A DNA stretch of 42,946 bases. Origin: Rubripirellula sp. Lineage in GTDB: Bacteria; Planctomycetota; Planctomycetia; Pirellulales; Pirellulaceae. The notes beneath the pieces were generated by a model. The model had not been told where the DNA came from. It searched no databases and was given only the letters and a program-made list of their open reading frames with translations. Shown here piece after piece: positions 17,791 through 26,893 of this stretch (position 1 is its first letter; every line of letters begins with the position of its first letter). The DNA is taken from assembly GCA_012270065.1 (NCBI GenBank), contig JAAXJB010000109.1, forward strand, positions 1 through 42,946. The letters run 5' to 3'. Position numbers and translations under genes: made by a program.

Positions 17791-18969
17791 CTATCTTCCC
17801 GTGCCTTTGAACACCACCCGAATCGTGCGGACAATTAGCGACAGATCACCGCTGGCCGAACGGCGTTGAATGTAGTCAAGATCCAGCCGCATCCACTCGG
17901 AAAAGGACACCATCGACCTGCCGGAAACCTGCCACGTGCAGGTCAAACCGGGCGTCACATCAAGTCTTCGACGCTGCCAATTACTGCAGGAATCTATTTC
18001 TTTGCATGGCAATGGCCGTGGTCCGACGAGAGTCATGTCCCCGCGAAGAACATTCCAGAGTTGCGGCAACTCATCGATACTGGTACGCCGCAGGAAACCA
18101 CCAACGGAGGTAATTCGCGGATCGTCTTTCATTTTGAAAGCAGGTCCATCCTGTTCGCTTTGACTCAACAAGGCAGCCTTTTCTTCCTCAGCACCGATCC
18201 GCATGGTACGGAATTTCAGAATCGTGAATGGCTTGCCACCCAACCCAGTGCGTTGCTGACGAAATAGAACCGGTCCCTCGGATGTTGCTTTGACCAACAA
18301 TCCCACCAAAAGCAACAGTGGAGACAAGAACAACAGTCCCATGGCCGCTGCGATGATGTCCCTCAGACGTTGATACCACGACATTGGTTGTGCAAAAAAT
18401 GGCTGCAGTGCTTCACTACCATGCCCTCGCCCCTTGTGCAGATTGTTGCCGTCTTTCGCTTCATCCGGCTCATCGTGATGCACCGTGTCAGAATCAGTTG
18501 ACGCCTCATCTCCTTCCCGCCCGGTCTCAAACCGAGTGGACTCATCCGTGGGATAACTGTAGACCGTTGCCAGAGGTGTACTGCTTCCGTCTGGAAGCAT
18601 TTCGATCACTTTTTTTGCGACAATCCATGCCCCATTCACAGAAGTATCGGTCAGCAAAGCACCGAGAACTCCTGTTTCAAGTCGCCCCAATTCATCGGTG
18701 ATCCGCAATTGAGTCGAGAGAATGGCTCCAATCTTCTCGATCTGCTGATCCAAACCCGATTCGGCCGTACTCTCCAAAATGAGAAGGCAAAAAGCTGGCC
18801 CACCCCGGTCACACCTGACCCTTTCCTTCAACAGACATTCGGAGAAGTTCGTCGGATCAAGCATCCGACGGGGACCTCGGGAATAAGCCTTCAACAAATC
18901 CTCAAGATTCCGTGCCTGCCCCTGCGACAGATCGGACATTTGTGACTTGGATGTTTTTTTTGAAGACAT
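17791..18969 (-). CDS. Polyprenyl-phosphate sugar transferase with degenerate GGDEF-like N-terminus
   Basis: Residues about 190-392 form a bacterial sugar transferase domain (Bac_transf, WcaJ/PglC type). It has a membrane helix (about 205-228) followed by FRQQRTGLGGKPFTILKFRT, a KDDPRIT block, DELPQLWNVLRGDMTLVGPR and TPGLTCTWQVSGR. Such enzymes load the first sugar phosphate onto undecaprenyl phosphate at the inner membrane to start exopolysaccharide or glycan synthesis. Residues about 25-135 look like a GGDEF-fold domain, but the signature position reads GRLETG, so it should be catalytically dead; it might still sense a nucleotide. A polar linker rich in Asp, Glu and His joins the two. The ATG at 18967-18969 is preferred over a GTG at 19074. 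It converges on the c-di-GMP gene. No other glycan genes are adjacent. Confidence 0.88.
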   Translation of the reverse strand: MSSKKTSKSQMSDLSQGQARNLEDLLKAYSRGPRRMLDPTNFSECLLKERVRCDRGGPAFCLLILESTAESGLDQQIEKIGAILSTQLRITDELGRLETGVLGALLTDTSVNGAWIVAKKVIEMLPDGSSTPLATVYSYPTDESTRFETGREGDEASTDSDTVHHDEPDEAKDGNNLHKGRGHGSEALQPFFAQPMSWYQRLRDIIAAAMGLLFLSPLLLLVGLLVKATSEGPVLFRQQRTGLGGKPFTILKFRTMRIGAEEEKAALLSQSEQDGPAFKMKDDPRITSVGGFLRRTSIDELPQLWNVLRGDMTLVGPRPLPCKEIDSCSNWQRRRLDVTPGLTCTWQVSGRSMVSFSEWMRLDLDYIQRRSASGDLSLIVRTIRVVFKGTGR

Positions 18970-19509
18970 GTCGGATTGGCAATGCGCAGGCAACCGGTGA
19001 ATGAAACCGTGTTCAGATTTATCACACGTAATCACACGATTTCGATATGGTCCCCATCGAGGATACCTCTTCACATATTAGTCCGGCTTGCTGCAGTTCA
19101 ATAGCCTCATCATCCAATGCCATGCAAAGCAAAGAGGTTGCTTTCATCCAACTGGCCGCCCATACGTCACATTCACCAACATGCAATCCGCCCATTGAAA
19201 GCCAACCGTTCCAATCTGGTCGTCGACAAAATACGAATGACCGTTACAACCGATTCACCGCTCTGTGCATCGCAGTTATGCAGCAGTCTGTGCACACGTT
19301 CTTCATTGCCGGCCAGTTTTTTGAGCCTGTCATTGATGATGGCATGCCAACATCAGGCTGCTGCCAGCGTGAAAGCAAGCGGCACAGCTTTCCAGCGATT
19401 GCCGGTCGGTCATCTGTTGCTGGCCAGACGGCAAGTGTACGTGGCGTATTCTGTCCTGTCGCTGCGTGACTCCAACCGTTCACAGCAAACGACATGTCTG
19501 ACCTCGACT
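18970..19509. other. Intergenic region, no convincing gene
   Basis: This 540-bp stretch lies between two leftward genes. Open frames at 19047-19469 (plus) and 19244-19552 (minus) give low-complexity or unrecognisable products, and the second overlaps the end of the spermidine-synthase-like gene, so neither is called. I see no tRNA, repeat or terminator. It presumably holds the promoter of the sugar transferase gene. Confidence 0.45.
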
Positions 19510-21711
19510 TCAATCCAACACGTGGAACAGATTGCTGTACTGATCCGTCCACTGGATTGCAGGTCGGTCATTGTAATATTCATCTGCTTTCGCCTCCTGA
19601 ATTTCTGGTCGCTCCAACAGACTTACATCCGTACTCAACAAACACCAGGACGATCCTGCTTCATCCTGCCCCGCATCGTCATCATGCTCGGTGTCAACGC
19701 AAACCAGCCCCCAACCTTGAGCCGCAGCGATACCGGCAACGACAGGATAAAGGTTCAAATATCGGTTACTGATGTGAACGGCAAGGACACCGCCTTTTCT
19801 GAGATGCTTCCTGTAGGTTTCAACGGCCTCCATCGTGAGAAGATGGGCTGGTATTGCATCACCACTGAAAGCATCAAGTGCGAGCAAATCATAATTCTGG
19901 TCGGGCTGTCTCTCGAGAGCCATGCGGGCGTCAGCGAGTGTAATTTCAACCTCTGCCGAACAATCTGCAAGAAATGTAAAAGGCGACCTGGCCAGCCGGA
20001 CAACGTCTGGATTGATTTCGTAGAAATGGAAGTAATCTCCTTTTCTGCCGTACACCGCTGTTGTCCCTGAACCGAGTCCAACGATTCCTACACGGAGCGG
20101 CTTATCATTTTCACCCAGGGCCGCCAACGCCAAGGCGAGGCCGCTGTCCGCGGAATAATATGTCGTTGGTTTTTTCGATAGTTCACTGCTGATGAACTGA
20201 AATCCGTGCAGAGTCTGTCCGTAATACAAGGCCCGTCCCAACTGGCCATCATCCCCGGCCTCTTCAACATCGATTCTCAACACACCGTAGAAATTCCGGG
20301 TCTGCAGAACAGTTTCATCATTCTTTGCATTCCAGTTTCCAGTCTGTACCAACCACAACCCGACTGCACCGATCACAAGACTGTTGACACAGGTCACGAC
20401 ACATCTGCCTTTCCCCCGGGAAGATGAAAATCCGCCGTTGGCAAACACCACCGAAACAGGGACGTAGCACGCCAGAAGCAAACCAAGTGCAAGCATCACC
20501 TTGGTCTCAATGAATGAATCAAACAGGAGCGGGCAAAGCAGGGCAACACTCATCCCCCCGATAGCGCCTCCGGTAGCCAAGGCCATGTAGAACGAGGTGA
20601 GATACCTGCTGGGGGGCTTTTGCCTCACCAATTCGCCGTGACACATCATGCACACGAAAAACAACGCCAACAAAGCCATCGTTGTGAGCAAAACAAGGTG
20701 ATCACCGTAATAATCTGACCAGTCGTAATCCGCGATGGGGCTTTCAAACCACTGATCCATCAGTACCAGGCGGTCGTGATTCAGAAAAGCAAATCCAACG
20801 ATGGCAGCCATGCACCCAACCGCCCACAAACGCGGCACATAGAGCTTGGGATATTCAAAATTGAGAATGAACGTCAACAAATAAACGCTCAGCGGCAGAA
20901 CCCACATCAAGGGTGAAACTGTCATTTCCAAGCAGATGTGATTGGAAATGGAAAGCAAGGAGAACGACCCAAGCCCTGAGAGCAAGAGCCATGAAATCCA
21001 TTTCTTCTTCGTTACTTGCTCAACGACCTCATCCGAATCGCCCGCCGTTGCTTCATCCAGCTGTTCTGACAGTGAAGAATCCCTGTCCCTGACGAGAACA
21101 AAAGCCATCCCCGCACAACACAATGCAAAAACAACAAATCCAGCTGCCCAAAGATAGGCCTGCATCGCACTGCCCATCAGCGGCTCGATGAGAAACGGAA
21201 AGCTCAGCAGTGCAAAAAGTGAACCGACATTTGATAGAGCGTAAAGTCGATATGGGATTTTCCCGGGCATTCGAGCCGCGTACCACGCTTGCAGCAGAGG
21301 TGCTGTCGCGGACAGCAGAAAATACGGCAGACCAACATTGGCGGACAATACTGCGAGAATTCGGAACGTTGGAAGGCTGCCATCTTTGGGTTTCCACGCA
21401 TCGCCGGGAATGATCGGCAGGAATAACAAACAGACACCGATCAGTGTCATGTGACAAATCACTTGTGATCTCAACGACAGCCAACGATTCACAGAATAGG
21501 CATAGGCATAACCAGCGAGTAGCATGATCTGGAAAAACATCATGCAAGATGTCCAAACTGCAGGCCCGCCACCAAACCACGGCAGAATCATTTTGCTGAT
21601 CACGGGCTGGATCTGGAACACCAGAAAAGCTGAAAAAAGAGTTGCGATCGCACAACAGATCGTGAACTGCAGATTCGTGCTGCCTCCTGCATTGGCATTT
21701 CCGGCGTTCAT
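19510..21711 (-). CDS. Fused MFS-like membrane domain and spermidine synthase-like protein
   Basis: The N-terminal two thirds (about residues 10-450) holds many membrane segments, beginning with FLVFQIQPVISKMILPWFGG, which is typical of the fused MFS/spermidine synthase family. The C-terminal part (about 480-730) is a spermidine synthase-like Rossmann domain. It has GIVGLGSGTTA for nucleotide binding and LDAFSGDAIPAHLLT, which holds the catalytic-type aspartate. The family is widespread in planctomycetes and other bacteria, but polyamine synthesis has rarely been shown for the fused forms, so the substrate is open. The ATG at 21709-21711 has GGAAG two bases upstream; in-frame TTG 21795 and GTG 21792 would add 28 or 27 residues. 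It is divergent from the RlmA-type gene. Confidence 0.88.
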   Translation of the reverse strand: MNAGNANAGGSTNLQFTICCAIATLFSAFLVFQIQPVISKMILPWFGGGPAVWTSCMMFFQIMLLAGYAYAYSVNRWLSLRSQVICHMTLIGVCLLFLPIIPGDAWKPKDGSLPTFRILAVLSANVGLPYFLLSATAPLLQAWYAARMPGKIPYRLYALSNVGSLFALLSFPFLIEPLMGSAMQAYLWAAGFVVFALCCAGMAFVLVRDRDSSLSEQLDEATAGDSDEVVEQVTKKKWISWLLLSGLGSFSLLSISNHICLEMTVSPLMWVLPLSVYLLTFILNFEYPKLYVPRLWAVGCMAAIVGFAFLNHDRLVLMDQWFESPIADYDWSDYYGDHLVLLTTMALLALFFVCMMCHGELVRQKPPSRYLTSFYMALATGGAIGGMSVALLCPLLFDSFIETKVMLALGLLLACYVPVSVVFANGGFSSSRGKGRCVVTCVNSLVIGAVGLWLVQTGNWNAKNDETVLQTRNFYGVLRIDVEEAGDDGQLGRALYYGQTLHGFQFISSELSKKPTTYYSADSGLALALAALGENDKPLRVGIVGLGSGTTAVYGRKGDYFHFYEINPDVVRLARSPFTFLADCSAEVEITLADARMALERQPDQNYDLLALDAFSGDAIPAHLLTMEAVETYRKHLRKGGVLAVHISNRYLNLYPVVAGIAAAQGWGLVCVDTEHDDDAGQDEAGSSWCLLSTDVSLLERPEIQEAKADEYYNDRPAIQWTDQYSNLFHVLD

Positions 21712-21939
21712 TTCTTCCACTTTCAAATCCTGATGCTCAAGCAGTTTTATAAGGCTTATCTCGTTTGTATGGGCTGCCCCGCCTGAACTCACCAAAGTTT
21801 ACAAACGGAACATGGAAACACGAAAAACACCGTACCATGCAAAATTCACCAGCAAGGTTCTGAAATCATCGCCAATGTCATCCACATCACATTATCGTTT
21901 CCTAACAACCATTTGCGAACAAAAAAATTGCAGGCGTCT

Positions 21940-21972
21940 GTGGCGCACACAGCGATTGTGCGATGTCGCCAC
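21940..21972. promoter_or_regulatory. Inverted-repeat hairpin in divergent promoter region
   Basis: Between the divergent spermidine-synthase-like and RlmA-type genes (373 bp), gtggcg (21940-21945) pairs with cgccac (21967-21972), and inside it cgcaca (21944-21949) pairs with tgtgcg (21957-21962). The two pairings share two bases, so they are alternative or bulged forms of one hairpin. No T run follows. It could be an operator or a leader structure. The rest of the gap is A-rich and should hold both promoters, but I cannot place them. Confidence 0.35.
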
Positions 21973-22084
21973 GACGAAATTTCACACAAGCACACCAACA
22001 CTCGACAGGCAGCCGATTCAATGATTCGCCCAGATGTGAAAGTGCCAACCTTTTTCCTGTCCTCCAAGCATCTACAATTGCGAC

Positions 22085-22921
22085 ATGTTTCAACTCTGCT
22101 GTCCTGTCCGAAATTGCACGTCACACCTTGAACCGCGGAAAACCGGTCTCGCCTGCGGCTTGGGCCACCACTTTGATCGTGCCCGTGAAGGCTACTGGAG
22201 TCTCATTCAGCCGCAAGATCGCAAATCGGTAAAAGCAGGTGATTCAGATGCTGCCGTTCTTGCCCGGCATCGCTGGCTCACATCGGGCCATGCAAATCAA
22301 CTGATGAGATTCCTGTCACCTCTTGCCGACGCAGCAGCGTCGAATACGGGTTCTGAGCACCCGAGGATTGTTGACCTGGGATGTGGGGAAGGCTCTTTTG
22401 GCCCCGCCCTGTTCAATGAATTTGCAGACAGTTTTTGCGGGATCGATCTATCAAAGCGTGCTTTGCGTTTCGCGGCACGCGGTTGGGCTGGGGCGACATG
22501 GGTCCTGGCCAACGCAGATCGCACACTCCCCATCGCTGACACGAGTGTCGACTGCGTGGTTTCACTGTTCGGGCGCCGCCCAGCAAGTGAGATCTCGCGA
22601 ATAGCAAAGCCTGGGGCCCGCTGTATCATCGCGGTTCCGGCAGAAGATGACCTGATTGAATTACGCGAAAAAACACAGAAAACAGGGCACCGCCGGAATC
22701 GTTGCAGAACAATCATCGATGAATTCAGCTCCACGAATCTGCAATTCCGTGAACACAAAACGTGGAGGCAACAAATGCAACTGGATGAAGACGGGATCAA
22801 AGACGCCCTTGCAATGACTTACCGCGCCGTAAGGCATTCACAACAGGCAAGACTGGGGTCTGTCACTTCGATGCAAGTGACACTTGCCGCTGACATTCTA
22901 CTTTTCGAGCGTGCCTGCTGA
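22085..22921 (+). CDS. rlmA: RlmA-type 23S rRNA (guanine-N1) methyltransferase
   Basis: The 278-residue protein follows the layout of E. coli RlmA (269 residues), which methylates N1 of G745 in 23S rRNA using S-adenosylmethionine. An N-terminal zinc-finger-like region has cysteines at 5, 6, 11 and 24 and H28. Then come HFDRAREGY, a GDS motif, the SAM-binding motif IVDLGCGEG (about 95-103), FCGIDLSKRALRFAA, and the IAKPGARCIIAVP block. The first cysteine pair is spaced CPxxxC rather than CxxC as in E. coli. The paralogue TlrB modifies G748, so the exact target base is inferred. Its last 24 bases overlap the oppositely oriented PLC-like gene. Confidence 0.82.
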   Translation: MFQLCCPVRNCTSHLEPRKTGLACGLGHHFDRAREGYWSLIQPQDRKSVKAGDSDAAVLARHRWLTSGHANQLMRFLSPLADAAASNTGSEHPRIVDLGCGEGSFGPALFNEFADSFCGIDLSKRALRFAARGWAGATWVLANADRTLPIADTSVDCVVSLFGRRPASEISRIAKPGARCIIAVPAEDDLIELREKTQKTGHRRNRCRTIIDEFSSTNLQFREHKTWRQQMQLDEDGIKDALAMTYRAVRHSQQARLGSVTSMQVTLAADILLFERAC

Positions 22922-24001
22922 CGTGGAGGAATCATTGGGCTGCTCAACTTTTGATTTGGCCATTCTCTTCACGTTGAACTGCATCACCAAACCAGGAGTA
23001 TTTCCACACTCATAAAAATCAACCACAACATAATTAGGAAAGCGCATCGTTGCCTTCTCACATCCCTCGATACGTGGCTTGAGCACATCCGATGCGTTCG
23101 CTCGCATCGCCAGTCCCAGCCCCGCAGTGGGACGCGTCAAGAAATGGTTGAGAATGAACAGTGGATTGGATCCCTTGCCCCGGTTGCGTTTGAAATCAAA
23201 GTCTTCAACACGTTTTACGGAAAAGTGTGTTTCCTGACAGAATCTCCAGACATCATGATAGCCTGCCCACTTGCCACCACCGGAGTCGGTAAAAACAACC
23301 AAACGCCGGTCTTTTGAAATCATTTCTTTCATGGTCGGCCATGAATCACCGAAGCGCTGCACATGTAACAGATCCAACAGCCCGGACTTGTCAAAAGCAC
23401 GCTGCATCTTTCCGGAAGGTGCATAACATTCAAATATGATGGTAACAATCACATCCGGGTTTTTCTTCATGAACTCCCTGATCTCGGCAAGCCCGTCTGT
23501 CAGTGGTGCTTTCCCCAGAATTGCCGAACTGTGCACAAGGAATGGCTGACCATCAATCACATGGACGTCCAACATCAGGCCACGAACACCATCTTCCAGT
23601 TGCCTGGTGATCCCGTAAGACTGATTCGGAAACCACCATCCTTCTTCCCGGTTTGACATTGCATTGTGGGTAACCAACCAGGCCATCTCGTCGTAGCGTG
23701 CTTCACGATAGCCCGGAATCTGCTCGGGGAATTTCAGTTCCGTCGCCTCTTCCTGATTCGTTTCATGGCTCGCAACTGGAGCCCCGTATTCCCTGCCCGC
23801 CTGAGCACGGTTAGCACTGTTCGCGGGTGTCTTTGTCTTGCCACCAGAACCCACCTCCTGAGCATGAGTCGAAGTAACGCTCAAGAGACATGCCTCGAAC
23901 AAAACCAATGTCAAAAACATGAAAACCAACCAGGAAAGAAGTTTCAGGCAGCGTGTGACTGGAACGGACCTGGATGGAATCTGTGTAGGACAAGCACACA
24001 T
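22898..24001 (-). CDS. PI-PLC X-like phosphodiesterase, exported
   Basis: The product (367 residues from the ATG at 24001) has an N-terminal signal: basic residues, a hydrophobic core (LLSWLVFMFLTLVLFEACLL) and a likely cleavage after THA. A PLC-like TIM-barrel phosphodiesterase domain follows, starting near residue 100. The two histidines expected for acid-base catalysis are visible: H112 in LVTHNAMSN and H157 in PFLVHSSAILG, along with the QLEDGVRGLMLDV and VIVTIIFE strands. Such enzymes cleave phosphodiesters, typically in phosphatidylinositol or related lipids; the substrate here is unknown. A GTG at 24061 would lengthen the signal. It overlaps the RlmA-type gene tail to tail and is divergent from the sulfatase gene. 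Confidence 0.84.
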   Translation of the reverse strand: MCACPTQIPSRSVPVTRCLKLLSWLVFMFLTLVLFEACLLSVTSTHAQEVGSGGKTKTPANSANRAQAGREYGAPVASHETNQEEATELKFPEQIPGYREARYDEMAWLVTHNAMSNREEGWWFPNQSYGITRQLEDGVRGLMLDVHVIDGQPFLVHSSAILGKAPLTDGLAEIREFMKKNPDVIVTIIFECYAPSGKMQRAFDKSGLLDLLHVQRFGDSWPTMKEMISKDRRLVVFTDSGGGKWAGYHDVWRFCQETHFSVKRVEDFDFKRNRGKGSNPLFILNHFLTRPTAGLGLAMRANASDVLKPRIEGCEKATMRFPNYVVVDFYECGNTPGLVMQFNVKRMAKSKVEQPNDSSTSAGTLEK

Positions 24002-24188
24002 GAATGCAGCAGCGATCAACAGGACAAAAGGAACATGAGTGAATCTGCTATAGTTTAACACGCATGATCATCTCTTTGATCAGCCAGAACCACGACAGAA
24101 TCACGAATCTGGTTTCCTCCCCTGCTTCCTCCCTGAGCTTGACCTTTCAACTGACATGGAGCATCGCAAAGAAATGGAGTCTTCAAGC

Positions 24189-25574
24189 ATGCAACAGACT
24201 ATCGTTCTTTGCCGCAACTTTGGCATCGCGTTGATTCTGCTGCTCTCATTTCCGCTTTCCGGCATACACGCCAAACAGCCCAACATTGTTTTCATGATGG
24301 CAGACGACCTGGGCTGGGGAGACGTTGATTTTCATGGTGGTACCGTCCCAACCCCAAATCTGAATGGCCTTTTGAAGTCTGGCCTGGAACTGCAACAACA
24401 CTACGTAGCCCCCGTTTGCAGTCCGACTCGGGCGGGTTTTCTGACTGGCCGGTACTGGAGTCGATTCGGCATCACCACTCCGACCAATCAACTGGGCTTG
24501 CCAATGAAAACTGTCACAGTTGCCCAACGTCTTCGAGATGCAGGCTATGCAACCTGCCTGACGGGAAAATGGCACCTGGGATCGGAAACACGATGGGGTC
24601 CAAACCACTTTGGATTTGATCACAGCTATGGTTCGCTGGCTGGTGGGGTAACGCCATGGTCCCATCTGTATAAAAAGGGCATTCACTCGGTGACGTGGCA
24701 TCGCAATGAGAACCTCGTCAATGAAACAGGTCACGTTACTGACCTGTTGACCAACGAGGCAGTTCGATGGATCAAGCAACAGGACGATACGCAGCCATTT
24801 TTTCTTTACGTACCCTTTACGGCCGTCCATCTTCCGATTCGCGAACCAGATCACTGGCTCAGCCAGGTACCGGACACGATTCAAGAAGATGTTCCCCGTC
24901 AATATGCGGCTTGCATCATGCATTTGGATGACGCGGTCGGTCAGATTCTGGAAGCTGTTGAAAACATCGGTCAAAGCGAGAACACGCTGGTTGTATTCAC
25001 AAGTGACAATGGCGGTTCAACCGCTGAAAACAACGACCGGAAATACCCGGATGACCATTGCCCTGACGGCCGTCTGCCCGGCAACAATCTTCCCTTACGT
25101 GGCAAGAAAGGTGACCTGTACGAGGGGGGCATCCGCGTGCCAACCATAGTCAGCTGGGCAGGAAAAATTCCCGCCGGTGGCATATCCTCAACACCCGTCC
25201 ACATCGTTGACTGGGTGCCAACATTTTGCCGACTCGCAGGCATCAAGACCAATCGTGGCCAGGAGCGATGGGATGGACATGACATTTGGCCTGTTTTGTC
25301 AGGAAAAGAAAAAATGCAGCCCAGAAGCCTCTATTCTGTCGGTGTCCATTTCCGCTCCCGCACGCTTCGGTCCGGTGACTGGAAACTGATTCTGTTCCAC
25401 AACAGAAACGGACAACCGGACCGTGCCGAACTTTACAACATCAAAGATGATCCTTCCGAGCAAAACAATCTGGCGAAAACGGAATCTGACCGTTTACAGG
25501 ACATGAAGCAGAAACTGTTATCTGCCGCTGTCAATGACAATGACTCAATTGCCGATCTCAACAAACAGAACTGA
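24189..25574 (+). CDS. Arylsulfatase, exported
   Basis: A signal peptide (MQQTIVLCRNFGIALILL then a cut near IHA) leads into a sulfatase of usual length (461 residues). The metal-binding start NIVFMMADDLGWGD is followed by CSPTRAGFLTGR, whose cysteine (C77) is the one normally converted to formylglycine. KWHLG and TSDNGG, two further sulfatase signatures, are present. It should hydrolyse sulfate esters, probably from algal or other marine polysaccharides, outside the cytoplasm. GGAG (24175-24178) precedes this ATG by ten bases; ATGs at 24156 and 24174 are also in frame. It sits upstream of a pectate lyase gene on the same strand (163-bp gap). No formylglycine-generating enzyme gene is in the window. 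Confidence 0.93.
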   Translation: MQQTIVLCRNFGIALILLLSFPLSGIHAKQPNIVFMMADDLGWGDVDFHGGTVPTPNLNGLLKSGLELQQHYVAPVCSPTRAGFLTGRYWSRFGITTPTNQLGLPMKTVTVAQRLRDAGYATCLTGKWHLGSETRWGPNHFGFDHSYGSLAGGVTPWSHLYKKGIHSVTWHRNENLVNETGHVTDLLTNEAVRWIKQQDDTQPFFLYVPFTAVHLPIREPDHWLSQVPDTIQEDVPRQYAACIMHLDDAVGQILEAVENIGQSENTLVVFTSDNGGSTAENNDRKYPDDHCPDGRLPGNNLPLRGKKGDLYEGGIRVPTIVSWAGKIPAGGISSTPVHIVDWVPTFCRLAGIKTNRGQERWDGHDIWPVLSGKEKMQPRSLYSVGVHFRSRTLRSGDWKLILFHNRNGQPDRAELYNIKDDPSEQNNLAKTESDRLQDMKQKLLSAAVNDNDSIADLNKQN

Positions 25575-25737
25575 GGAGAACCATCCACCCGTGATCCCGC
25601 AGGCAGCGTTGAAACACAGAAAAAAAGCAACAGGAAATCACCAACGGCTTCAGCAAACATCTCGCAGCCAGATCTGCTGAGGTATCTTTCAGAAACGCCA
25701 GAAGTGACCTGAACTTCCGACCATAAGAAGAATACAA

Positions 25738-26769
25738 ATGAATTCCGCCATACAAAAATCAATTCCTGTTGCGATGGTTCTCATCTGCACCAGTCTGACC
25801 GCCAGAGCGGATATCCGTGACTGCCTGAAACGCTCCGACAACTGGCTGGCCTCAACAACAGGCCGCAACCATCTGGATAACCTCCTGACTCACCAGACGC
25901 CTGAGGGCTGCTGGCCCAAGAACATCGATACAACATTGAAACCATACAAAGGAGGCCCGGATGACCTGAAAGGCACTTTTGACAATGGGGCGACGGTGGA
26001 TGAAATCCGTGTGCTCGCACGCGCTTACAACATCCTCAAAAAGGAACACTACAAAACAGCCTGTCTGAAGGGACTGCAATGCATACTTAAGAGCCAGTAT
26101 TCCAACGGTGGCTGGCCGCAGGCTCCCAATCCTAACGGATACCAGAAACACATCACTTTCAACGATGGCACCATGGTCGGGATAATGAACCTGTTGCGCG
26201 AAGTTCATACTGAACCACAGTACGACTTCGTGAGTCAGAAGATTCGACAGCAATCACAACACGCATTTGACATGGCGGTGAACTGCATACTTGATTGCCA
26301 AATCAGAGTGAACGGGAAACTGACGGCCTGGTGCGCTCAACATGACCGGGTCACTCTTGCACCACGTGGGGCAAGATCCTACGAGCACGCGTCACTCAGC
26401 GGTCATGAAAGCGCCGGGATCATCCTGCTGCTGATGGATATCAAACAACCATCAAAACGAGTCAGAGAATCAGTAAAATCGGCAGTGAACTGGTTCAGTG
26501 ACTCACAAATCAATGGTATCCAGATAAGAAAAAACAGCGACGGAGACAAACAGGTGACGCACGTACGAGGCAGCTCACCGCTGTGGGCACGTTTTTATGA
26601 GATCGAAACAAATCGCCCCATTTTCAGCGGACGTGACGGTGTGATCCGCTACAGGCTTGAAGACATCGAAGCTGAACGCCGAAATGGCTATTCATGGTAC
26701 GTCAACAGTGGCGAGAAAGTACTCCATCAATGGAAAACTCGCGGTTGGCAAGACTACCCGGATTCCTGA
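25738..26769 (+). CDS. pelA: Pectate lyase, polysaccharide lyase family 10, exported
   Basis: After a signal peptide (cut near TARA, about residue 23), the 343-residue protein shows the ordered motifs of PL10 pectate lyases: PEGCWPKNID, FDNGATVDEIR, YSNGGWPQAPN, FNDGTMVGIMNLL, LTAWCAQHD, YEHASLSGHESAG and WARFYEI, ending with FSGRDG. These enzymes cut polygalacturonate by beta-elimination, using an arginine as base and calcium. The length matches the catalytic module without added binding modules. The gene lies between a sulfatase and a subtilisin-like protease, all rightward, which suggests a small polysaccharide-degrading cluster, although pectin itself carries no sulfate. Confidence 0.88.
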   Translation: MNSAIQKSIPVAMVLICTSLTARADIRDCLKRSDNWLASTTGRNHLDNLLTHQTPEGCWPKNIDTTLKPYKGGPDDLKGTFDNGATVDEIRVLARAYNILKKEHYKTACLKGLQCILKSQYSNGGWPQAPNPNGYQKHITFNDGTMVGIMNLLREVHTEPQYDFVSQKIRQQSQHAFDMAVNCILDCQIRVNGKLTAWCAQHDRVTLAPRGARSYEHASLSGHESAGIILLLMDIKQPSKRVRESVKSAVNWFSDSQINGIQIRKNSDGDKQVTHVRGSSPLWARFYEIETNRPIFSGRDGVIRYRLEDIEAERRNGYSWYVNSGEKVLHQWKTRGWQDYPDS

Positions 26770-26893
26770 TCAGCAAAGCCGCAATCCCAAGATCCATTTA
26801 ATTCAAAGTGAATGCCCCATGCTCAACATCTGGCATGACCACGAAAGCAGAATCCAACGATTCGTGGGAACACGATTTCTGGCAACACGACCA

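Noticed and set aside
19047-19469. 140-codon open frame in the gap beside the sugar transferase gene
   Set aside because: Low-complexity Ser/Cys-rich product; it overlaps the sugar transferase leader antisense and has no domain.
19244-19552. 102-codon leftward frame after the spermidine-synthase-like gene
   Set aside because: It overlaps the 3' end of that gene in another frame and has no recognisable product.
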